Assembly: GCA_015178975.1 (NCBI GenBank)
Contig: WHVD01000142.1
Coordinates: 1 to 64,000 of the forward strand
Source: Hysterangium stoloniferum
Lineage: Eukaryota > Basidiomycota > Agaricomycetes > Hysterangiales > Hysterangiaceae
Direction of reading: 5' to 3'
DNA length: 64,000 nt
The notes beneath the pieces are model-generated. The model was not told the origin of the DNA and did no database searches. It worked only from the letters and a program-made list of their open reading frames with translations. Positions 56,179 through 64,000 of this stretch are shown here, piece by piece; position 1 is the stretch's first letter, and the number at the start of each line of letters is the position of its first letter. Made by a program: the position numbers and the translations under genes.

Positions 56179-58320
56179 AATTGCCGATAGTATATCTTCA
56201 TGTAACTTTTTGGTATCCATAAGGATAACACTTTGCAAGACTGGATGAATGAGGTAAGTGGCTCGGATAGACGCGGACAGTTGTTTGGATGAAAACATAG
56301 GCTTAAAGTTATGTGGATTAACTGTGGCATAGTCGCTACTCCCCTCTTTAGGATAGACGTCCCATCGTCTAGTCATAGTGTCGGGTTTTCCACCAAGGCA
56401 GCTGGGACGGAAGCGGATTACCATATTGAAAGCGGAGAGGTATTTGGACCATTGGGCTTGCCAATGGGTGAGCAGTTTTGTGGTTGAAAAGTAAACCAAA
56501 TTCTTGTGGTCGGTTATAACATCTATCAGATGAGCCGATTCTTCCTAATAATGTCGCCATGTCTTGAAAGGTTCAAATATCGTGAGTAGTTCTTTATCGT
56601 GAACATCATAGTTGAGTTCGGGTGCTGAAAAAGTGCAAGACAAAAAAGCTACTGGGTGGACTTCACCGTTGGTGTCCAGAATGGACAATATTGCAGCAAG
56701 TGCATAATCTGAGGCATCAGTTTCCACAATGAGTTGAAGATTGGGCTTCCAGTGCGACAAAATAGGGGCAGATGTAAACAGACTTTTCAATTCTCGGAAT
56801 GCTGTTTGGCATTCTTCAGAGAAATTCCATGGGGTGTCTTTATGAGTAAGGCGAGTGAGTGGAACAGTAATTTTTGAGTAGTTGTGAATGAAACAACGAT
56901 AAAAATTGGTGAAGCCTAAAAAGGACTGAATGTCCTTAACCTTTCAGGGTTCTGGCCAATATTGAATGACTTGAATTTTAGAGTTGTCCATGTGGAGACT
57001 GTCGGGACCCATCATGAAACCTAAATATTCAACTGCGTTGACATCAAATGAACATTTTTTACCATTCACAAAAAGACCATGTTTTCGGAGTCTTCAGAGA
57101 ACTTCATGGACGTGTTCGTCATGAAGTGTAGGATCTTTGGAGAATATGAGAATGTTGTCTAAGTACACAATGACATAGATGTCAAGGAGGTCAGAAAAGA
57201 TGTCATTGATAAAACATTGAAAGACTGATGGAGCATTGGTGAGGCCAAAAGGCATCACTAGCCATTCGAAGGAGCCATAGTGAGTGCAAAAAGCTGTTTT
57301 CCATTCATCACCTTCAGCGATCTGAACCAAATGATAGCATGTTTGAGATCTATCTTTGTATAGATTTGGGCCTTCTGAGGGGCATTGAGTAAATTGGAGA
57401 TTAGTGGTAATGGGTACTTATCTTTTCGAGTGATCACATTTAGTCCTTGAAAGCCAATGCAAAGCTGTAGGGAACCGTCTTTTTTCTGAACGAATAGGAC
57501 AGGGGCTCCATAAGGAGACTTTGAGGGTCAGATAAAACCTATAGCCAAGTGTTTGTCCAAGAAATCTCAGATAGCTGATAATTCTGACTGCGAGAGAGGA
57601 TAAACCGGGCCTAAGGGTGGATGTGAACCTTCTTCAATATCAATTTTCAAATCATAGGGCCTGTGAGGGGCAAGTTGATCAGCTTTTTGTTTACTGAAGA
57701 TGTCTGCGAATTCATGGTATTTTTCTGGAACACCTTCCAAATCTGCAATTGGCTCGGCCACCGGGGTTGTGAAGTGACCGGTGGCTTTGTCAACTTTAAG
57801 GTTGACTGTAAATGCTCGGGAGCCTTCCAACTTGATGGCTCTCATAAAAGCTGTGGCATTTATTAGAGAGATGGGAGGCGGAGAGCTCGGATTTGCCATG
57901 GGGGCTGGAGGTGCCGTAGAGGCCATATTTGCTGAAACAGGTGGAAATGGACCAGTCGTATCGGGTGCTGATGGGGTTCAGAAATGGATACTGCCCAATA
58001 CTGAATCAATCAATGGATTGTAGCAGGTGAGCCAGTTATGTCCTAGAACCACAGAGCAGCTCGAGTCCAACTGTGTTACAAAAAACGTAGCTGTCTGAAA
58101 GGTCCCACATGGGAACCGAAGTCGGAGTTCACAGGCTTGCAAGATTACAGAGTTTGAGGTACCATTGAAGAGTCAGCAGAATCAGATCTATTGCATAGGT
58201 TTTTAACTGATTTTTTCAGGAAAACTTTATATCTATAAAACAATGGGTTGAACCTGAATCTATGAGAGCTTGAAAAGTAAACTCCCAAAGGTTTCCAAAG
58301 TGAGATTTATAAACAATGAA
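56179..58320 (-). pseudogene. Gypsy element C: protease, reverse transcriptase, RNase H
   Basis: Order on the minus strand. The retropepsin active site ALIDSGSTHCFID is near 58270-58235 (DSGST at 58246-58260), followed by stops, then [16 protein letters not shown] at about 58055-58010. The linker KYHEFADIFSKQKADQLAPHRPYDLKID leads into RT (about 57700-56960), with [26 protein letters not shown] and YLDNILIFS, where the catalytic YxDD is YLDN, an inactivating change. RNase H (56790-56370) has VETDASDYALAAILS, LNYDVHDKELLTIFEPFKTWRHY and the decayed DHK. The tail with PDTMTRRWDVYPKEG runs to the target site at 56174. Many frameshifts; non-functional. Confidence 0.87.
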
Positions 58321-58434
58321 TTTGGATCATACAGGGCAGATGCATTAAGATGACAATTTTCCGGTGTGCGGGGAGATTCAATGCAACTCTCCAACTGTAC
58401 GGAATCCAGAGAGTTGCTTAATCTTTTTTTGACT

Positions 58435-59461
58435 CGGCAGCCGGCTTAGCCAGTTGTGAAGTTGTGGCTGTATTGGCCAATTAAGCTTTTGTGGCCTTCA
58501 GGCATGTGGCAACTCGGTGTCTGGGATCTGCACACAACAAACAAAGATTGTTGTCCATTCGGTGTTGCTTTTCTTGTGGTAGAAGCTTGCCGTCGGAGCC
58601 AAGTTTGCCAGTTAGGTCGGGTTTGTCTTTGTCTTGAGACTTATTTGACTGTTTGCCCTTGCCTTTTTTGTCATTAGAACCCTTGTTGTCAGACTTCTTA
58701 TTGGAGTTCGAGTTGCCACTATTGTTGGTGTTTTGATTACCAGACTTGTTGGCATTCTTGTTGTCCAATGATTTTTTGTCCAATGGGTTTTCACGACTGA
58801 TTTCTGAGCATTGTTCCCAGTATCAGGCATCCGTGTTTTGGGCCTTTAGATGCATGAGGGAGAGAGTCTTTGGTTTGCCAGTCTCTCCTTTGGAAACTTC
58901 ATTTTTGAGGTGAGATGGGAGGCCAGAGTAAAACTGGTAATGGAGGGCTGAATTGCCCCAGTTACAATGTGTGGTGAGGTTGTTGAACTGGACGATGTAG
59001 TTGGTGAGGTGTTAGGTGTCTTTCATTTTGAGATTAGAAAGCGCTGTCTTGGCATCACCAGTTTGGTCGTAAGGGCTGAAGTTTGTTTTGGGTTCCTCAA
59101 CAAAGGCATCCCAATTGTGAAGCCAATCGGGATCTTCAGAAGTGAGGCCGGAGAATGTGGGTTCAAACCAGGCTGCTGTGGAATCCTTGAGGTATGAGAG
59201 TGCAAAGTTTACCTTTTGGTCATCTGTTGCAAAAGCAGCTGGTCAGTCCCGAAAGTTGAATTGACATTGCATAAGAAATGTTGGCAATTTCTTCAGGTTT
59301 GAGCTGGCAAATGGTTTGGGTTTATTGACTTGGGTTTGCCCAGGTTCTTTTTCCTTTTTATTGTTCTTAAGGAAATTGTTAAGGGATCCTAAGGTACCTG
59401 AGAACAATTCCCATGTCTTGTTGGGATCAAAATCCAGTTTTTGTTTCGTGGACTTTGTAGG
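58435..59461 (-). pseudogene. Gypsy element C: gag, 3' part with zinc knuckle
   Basis: Reading leftward from 59461: FDPNKTWELFSGTLGSL, KKLPTFLMQCQFNFRD, VNFALSYLKDSTAAWFEPTFSG and HYQFYSGLPSHLKNEV form a Gypsy capsid-type gag. The C-terminal part (58783-58435) is very Asn/Lys/Ser-rich (NKNANKSGNQNTN type) and contains a CX2CX4HX4C zinc knuckle, CLLCADPRHRVATC, near 58540-58500. Stops at several positions include TGA where Arg is typical. A solo LTR interrupts gag at 59467-59870. Confidence 0.82.
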
Positions 59462-59466
59462 ACCAC

Positions 59467-59870
59467 TGTGAGGAGTATGCTTTTACCACAGTTTCATTGT
59501 GGTAAAACACTCCTTTTATTTTTTTTATATTTTACACATTCTATTCATATTTATCTATCTTTTATATTCTTTGAATATTCCATCATTTCATTAGTTTGAA
59601 GCATTGTGTATACTTGTGGGTGCACTCGGCACCAATTAGAACTCAGACACACTTTTACCCAAGAACCACCACTCGTAAGACATAAACTAGGTCTACTACG
59701 AGCGGTGATCAGGGTAACGTGTCAGCTACTACATAGGTAGCATTATCTGAACTACTAAACACTTCAGGCCTCGAACTATAGCAGTCAAGGCCTCCACTCG
59801 AATCATCCATCTTCCCATTCTACTCATTTCTTCGTATATAGAATGGTCAGAACTTATACCACTCTTCACA
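59467..59870 (+). mobile_element. Solo LTR inserted in gag of element C
   Basis: A 404-bp LTR starting TGTGAGGAGTATGC and ending CTCTTCACA (inverted TGTGA/TCACA) with a perfect 5-bp target-site duplication ACCAC (59462-59466 and 59871-59875). Removing it restores the gag frame across the junction. The first 150 bp match the LTR at 63840-64000. The last 45 bp (TTCGTATATAGAATGGT...CACTCTTCACA) resemble the end of the element A LTR, so the two LTR families are related. A 10-bp-arm hairpin (TTTTACCACA/TGTGGTAAAA) lies at 59481-59507. Confidence 0.92.
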
Positions 59871-59875
59871 ACCAC

Positions 59876-60135
59876 TGGCCTGAGGTAAGGACTGGTTGCT
59901 ATCCTCGGGTTCGGGTCCTGGAGCTGACTGATTGTTAACCTCTTCAGGTGCTTTGGATTCAGTGGCTTCAGTAACTTCTTCAGAATCGCTGGTAATTTCC
60001 ACAAAGTGGGATTCTTCGGAGGGTTCTGGATGTGGGGTTTTCGGAGTAGCTCAGGCTGTATACAGGAATGGAGACTTGAGAGTGGAAGATTCTACTTCAC
60101 CACTTGGCTTGGCATTCTTTTTCCTCGGAGGCATG
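59876..60135 (-). pseudogene. Gypsy element C: gag N-terminus
   Basis: From ATG 60135: MPPRKKNAKPSGEVESSTLKS, a basic start followed by an acidic, Pro/Glu-rich stretch (HPEPSEESHFVEITSDSEE), interrupted by one stop near 60052. It joins in frame to the downstream gag after removal of the solo LTR. Confidence 0.78.
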
Positions 60136-60171
60136 ATAAATGGAAAATGTGAGTGTGAAATCAGAATATAC

Positions 60172-61327
60172 TGTTAAGAACTGAAAACTGACTAATGTCG
60201 GTAGGCTGACAGGGACCGATCGGAAGGACTTGGCTTCAGCTTATGTGCTGTGCCCTTGCAAGTAACCATCGGGTGGCCTTAAATTTCGGGCAGGCAAAGA
60301 CTAGTCCTAATGAGTTCCTCACAGTGAGTTGCTGATTGGGACCAAAGGATATGTCGAGTGTCAGGCCAAGGGGTCAGGGACTGAGAGTGGGTGAGTGCAC
60401 GCAAAAGTGGAGAGTGGGATACTTTAGAGTAAGACTTCTAGAGATGTATGTGGGTGTTCTGAGTCGATATTCTGATTGTCTAGTATCTACAACTACAGCT
60501 GGTTCATATACAAATTATTGGCATCTAGAAAATACTAACTAAGGGAAGAGCGGAAACATTACTGACAAATAAACTTGACTAGGAACTGGAAGGTTACAAT
60601 AAGTTCAGAGGCCGTGATTTAACCAAGAGTGGAATTATGAGAAAAGGAAATAATCCACAGGTTACAAGTATATGTACGGGAATATGTGAAACATAGTGTA
60701 AAGCGGATCATCATAATAAAAAAGGGACGTATCAGAGTATAACCAGATAGTATGAGTATAATTTGATGGGGGCATAAATGCAGTTTGATCGCCGTGAAAG
60801 CATACATCAACATTGGGCGACTGACAGTTTCTGATGCGATGATTTGATCAATAACTTGAAATGTTGATAGGCGGCAATAGCCTTGGGGACCGTCGGGTTG
60901 TGACATGGTCGTAACAAAGCTGTAGCATCTATGAAAGAACTTTATACTACAGGGATATGGATGATTGGAGGGGTGATAAGAGAAGTGAGAGTGATGACAG
61001 GTCAAAAGGAAATGGGGGAAAGAAATGGGGATGTAAACAAGACTAAATGCAACATAGCAAAGTATACTAAAAAGGTGTGAGGTGGCAAATGGAATATATG
61101 TACACATGGAACAGTGATGGGGGAGTGAGTGGAATGGTGATGGGATGGAAGGCTAAGGTGCTATGATACAATGAAACAAGTGTCAGGGGCACCACAAGTG
61201 GTGCTACCATGAGCAGGGATACTGATAGTGGGACAATGGAGGGTTACAAGTCCAAAACAGGTTGTGGGGGTCTGAAATGACAGGGATCCAAAATGATGGG
61301 GATTCTAAACAATGGGGATCCTAACAG
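60172..61327 (-). mobile_element. 5' LTR of Gypsy element C
   Basis: On the minus strand it starts TGTTAGGATCCCC and ends CTTAACA, with TGTTA/TAACA inverted ends, 1156 bp. It lies immediately upstream of the gag start, with only 36 bp between, leaving little room for a tRNA primer site. Its right end resembles 37930-37988, and its GGCTTCAGCTTATGTG block resembles the repeated block near 34994, 35920 and 38040. The opposite LTR was not found left of 54084. The whole block could be longer or composite, since only one copy is complete. Confidence 0.65.
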
Positions 61328-61384
61328 TATTTCCCCATTAGGCCAAGACCATTCAAGGCCTTTCTAGAAAATGATTCCAGAGTA

Positions 61385-62690
61385 TTATTGAGCAGGATGA
61401 AAACAGGATGGGGCTAAAAAGGAAAATGAGAATGATATACATAACAGGAAAGAGACATAGGGTGACAGGGAGTAGTGAGGATGAGTCCAAGGAAAAATAG
61501 GTGGTTCAACCATATGTAAGCTGCTAAATGACCAAAAGAGGGCCTGGCTTGCCCATATTTGCAGTATGAAAGTCCAGGATGTTTCTTTGTCTGTACCTTC
61601 ATAGCCAGACCATTTCACCAAGTAGAGTAGTTTGCAAGCACATCACCTATGGTCAATTTTGGAATCCAACATGGCCTTGATTTCAAATTCAGGCTCTCCA
61701 GGAATAATGATGATGGGTGGGGGAGGAGGTTGAATTCATTTGGGAATAGTATTCAGTGTGGCCAGTTCTAGTACAGAGACATGGAAAACTGGATGTACTG
61801 CACACATGGTATTGGGGAGCTGAAGGGTGAATGAATGGGTCCCTGCTTGTGCAATAATCTTGTAAGGACTGAGATATTTTTCAGCAAGCTTTTTTGTGGG
61901 TTGGGTGGTCCTAAAAAATTCAGCTTTGACAAAGACTTGATCACCAACTTTAAAATCAGGTGCCTGAAGACATCTGTGGTCTGCCAACTTCTGGATGTAT
62001 GCTTGAGCATTGAGTATGGACTGCTGAAGGGTGTGGTGAAGTTCATCTAGGTCAGTAACAAACTTTTGAGCATGAGTGGAGGCCAGATCACAGTCCAGAT
62101 GGACCATGATGTTGGGATTATAGCCTTTGTTTGCAAAGAAAGGGGAGACACTTGTAGCAGCATTCAGGGCATTATTGTAGGCAAATTCAGTGAGAGGGAG
62201 GAGGTCTGACCAATTGTCCTGTTGATAATTACAGTAGATATGAAGGTATTGTTCCAATGTTTGGTTAACTTGTTCAGTTTGCCTGTCATCGTTTGGATGG
62301 TCTTGAAGTGAGATGTAACTTTATATTGAGGGCTGTCCTGAGTGATTTAAAGAAGTGAGAGATGAATTTGGAGCCACAGTCTGAAGTGACATGAGTCAGG
62401 ATGCCATGTTTCAAGAAAACATGGATAACAAATAGTTTTGCAAGTTCTTGAGAGGTGATGGTATCATATGTTGGTATGAAGATGCTCTGCTTAGTGAATC
62501 TGTCAACAATAACTAGTATGGAGGTAAATGATTGTGAGGGAGGAAGGTGCTCAATGAAATCTATGAAAATTGAGTTCCATGGGAGCTCTGGTATGGGGAG
62601 TTGCTTAAGTAGACCATAGGATTTATGTCTTTGGGGTTTGGATCACATACAGGTGGTGCAAGATTTGCAATAGCTTTTTACAAGTGTCTG
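61385..62690 (-). pseudogene. Gypsy element D: integrase and chromodomain fragment
   Basis: A minus-strand fragment related to element C. It opens with the zinc-finger end YCKSCTTCM (62690-62643), then PELPWNSIFIDFIEHLP and VDRFTKQSIFIPTYDTITS (about 62590-62450), HGILTHVTSDCGSKFISHFFKSL (second Asp, 62410-62345) and a gap, then LHIYCNYQQDNWSDLLPLTEFAYNNALNAATSVSPFFANKGYNP, QVFVKAEFFRTTQP and YKIIAQAGTHSFTLQLP (62257-61736). A chromodomain-like end (LLYLVKWSGYEGTDKETSW) lies near 61621-61565. The third integrase block (PQTDG..E) is lost around 62280-62340. RT and gag are absent. Confidence 0.83.
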
Positions 62691-62700
62691 GAGGGCTGGC

Positions 62701-63011
62701 TGTTGGAAACCACTAAGCCAACATTGGCTTAGTGGTTTCCAACATAAAGTAAACTCTGACCCAAAGGTCAGTAGTGATTCCCCTATGACCTGTTTAAGGT
62801 TGATAGCCAACATTGTGTGAGCCAACTAGATATTAAGTAATTCTCTATCCCTCTTAATGCCAAATACAAGTTATTTTGCCAATTATTTTTGGGCTTCAAA
62901 CTATTGGTATGGGCAGGGATTGAACTCATGACCAAGTGGGGTCTTCAGAGTATTGGAGTTTACTTTGTGTTGGAAACCACTAAGGCAATGTTGGCTTAGT
63001 GGTTTCCAACA
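62701..63011. mobile_element. MITE whose terminal repeats are themselves palindromes
   Basis: 311 bp. Each end is a 44-bp hairpin sequence: left 62701-62744 has perfect 21-bp arms (TGTTGGAAACCACTAAGCC...) around a 2-nt centre; right 62968-63011 has the same arms with one mismatch. Inside these, TAAAGTAAACTC at the left and GAGTTTACTTT at the right extend the terminal inverted repeat to about 55 bp. The interior is non-coding. It separates Gypsy fragment D from the pogo transposase and appears to have landed in the latter's C-terminal coding region. No unambiguous target-site duplication was seen. Confidence 0.85.
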
Positions 63012-63839
63012 GTTGCAAATGGTCATTGTGTCAACATTGTGCCAAGAAGCATCTGCTATCCACATTGCTTGCAACTGATTGATATCATAGATTTAAGCCA
63101 GTGTTATACCTTCATCATAATGATCAACAGCCCATTGAATGAACCTGGTGCGGTAGTGGGCTTTGAAGCATCTGATGATGCCTTGGTCATTTGGTTGGAC
63201 ATGTGCAGTGAGGTTCAGCTCAAAGTTTTCAACTCAGATGTTTTGAAGGTTGGTAGGAACAATGTGGCCAGAAAAGTTATCTTGAAGAAGAAGAAGTATT
63301 TTTCAATTTTTGTCTCCAATTTCATGATCCTACTGCTGAATCCAGTCTTGATAGAGTTGTGCAGTCATCCAAGCCTTTCTATTATTTCAGTAGTAAAACC
63401 CCAATTGGATACCAGTCTTGTTGAAAGCTTGTGGCTGTGCTGTTTTCCCAATGATGAAAGCTGGGAGTTTCTCAGACCCATCAGCATTTGTTGTGAATGC
63501 ATATGTCAACCTGAGCTTTTTGCTTTTAACTCCTGATTGTTTATGATCTGACAGGCCTCTGTCTGGTACAAGTCTATGCATTGGAGTCAGATATGGAGGT
63601 AGAAATAAGGAAATAGGTATGTACCCATAAATAAGACCTGTTTCATCCATGTTAAAGATATTGCAAAGCTCATATTTGTACTTTCTCTTGAATCTGTTTT
63701 CACTCTCTCTCCTCAATGTCAGCATGTGCTGATGCAGCTTCCCCATTTCTCTTCATCTCCTTCAAGCCATTCCTGTCCTTAAAACATGCCAACCAACCAT
63801 TGCTCAATGTCAGTCTCATCTTTGGGAATGCCCACCAAG
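63012..63839 (-). pseudogene. Pogo/Tigger-like DDE transposase
   Basis: Transposase of the Tc1/mariner-pogo superfamily (CENP-B/JRK-like DDE_1 domain). Minus strand: an HTH-end remnant GWLACFKDRNGLKEMKRNGEAASAH (63830-63740), CNIFNMDETGLIYG (first Asp, about 63665-63625), SKKLRLTYAFTTNADGSEKLPAFIIGK (63510-63440), LLLLQDNFSGH (second Asp, about 63290-63255), FELNLTAHVQPNDQGIIRCFKAHYR (third Asp, about 63225-63150) and YDINQLQAMWIADASW (63090-63040). The stop after the GFYY block and further stops (for example before HEIGD and inside the DNFSGH exon) show decay. The right end is cut by the LTR at 63840, the left end by the MITE. Confidence 0.87.
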
Positions 63840-64000
63840 TGTGAGGAGTATGCTTTTACCACAGTTTCATTGTGGTAAAACACTCCTTTTATTTTATTTA
63901 TATTTTACACATTTTATTCATATTTTTCTATCTTTTATATTCTTCGAATATTATACCATTTCATTAGTTCGAAGCTCTGTGTATACTTGTGGGTGAACTC
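63840..64000 (+). mobile_element. LTR (same family as 59467-59870), cut by window end
   Basis: Starts TGTGAGGAGTATGC and is similar to 59467-59627 at nearly every base. The same hairpin lies at 63854-63880. CCAAG (63835-63839) should be the target-site duplication. Whether this is a solo LTR or the left end of a full element lies outside the window. Confidence 0.85.

Noticed and set aside
62643..62825. 60-residue ORF spanning the MITE and the integrase zinc finger
   Set aside because: It reads through the palindromic MITE end by chance; only its last part is Gypsy sequence.

Overview
The window looks like the nuclear genome of a basidiomycete fungus, probably a mushroom-type one. Protein-coding genes are broken by many short introns (about 50-90 nt, GT..AG). 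The housekeeping proteins are of fungal type, for example a tunnel-type mRNA triphosphatase. The repeats are chromodomain Gypsy and Copia LTR retrotransposons plus Tc1/mariner and pogo DNA transposons. No species is assigned. No tRNA, rRNA or CRISPR array was recognised.

There are three compartments. (1) 1-15740 is a nest of retrotransposons. A minus-strand Gypsy element (1-5164, continuing off the left edge) sits inside the gag of a plus-strand chromodomain Gypsy element (5165-10990), whose pol/chromodomain junction is split by a solo LTR (9717-10322). Next come a minus-strand Copia 5' end (11071-12060), a small inverted-repeat element (12292-12485) and a second plus-strand Gypsy fragment (12486-15740) that carries a complete short LTR-gag-LTR element (13092-14546). 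(2) About 15976-52281 is gene-rich: an F-box-like protein, a mitochondrial NAD+-type carrier, mRNA capping triphosphatase, a PGAM-type phosphatase, an NDUFAF6-like assembly factor, a large conserved unknown protein, four SEC14/CRAL-TRIO paralogues, tubulin cofactor D, a BUD22-like protein, an ABHD12-like hydrolase, V-ATPase subunit B and a metaxin-like protein. (3) 53354-64000 is a second repeat nest: a decayed Zn2Cys6-type ORF, a minus-strand Gypsy element with two solo LTRs inside it, another Gypsy fragment, a palindromic MITE, a pogo transposase and an LTR cut by the window end.

The SEC14 block (28570-40022) is the main genic oddity. One gene was followed by duplication of a composite unit made of the tail of copy 1, the spacer and copy 2. 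This left pseudogene tails between copies, and repeats have invaded the spacers, including a Tc1/mariner element (36035-37645) with TIRs of more than 200 bp.

The repeats carry the signature of C-to-T decay. In-frame stops are mostly TGA or TAG in place of expected CGA or CAG codons. Duplicated sequences that were identical at insertion (a target-site pair and one LTR pair) now differ as CA against TG, as expected when ancestral CpG sites deaminate on opposite strands. Six insertions keep their target-site duplications, so the order of nesting can be read directly.
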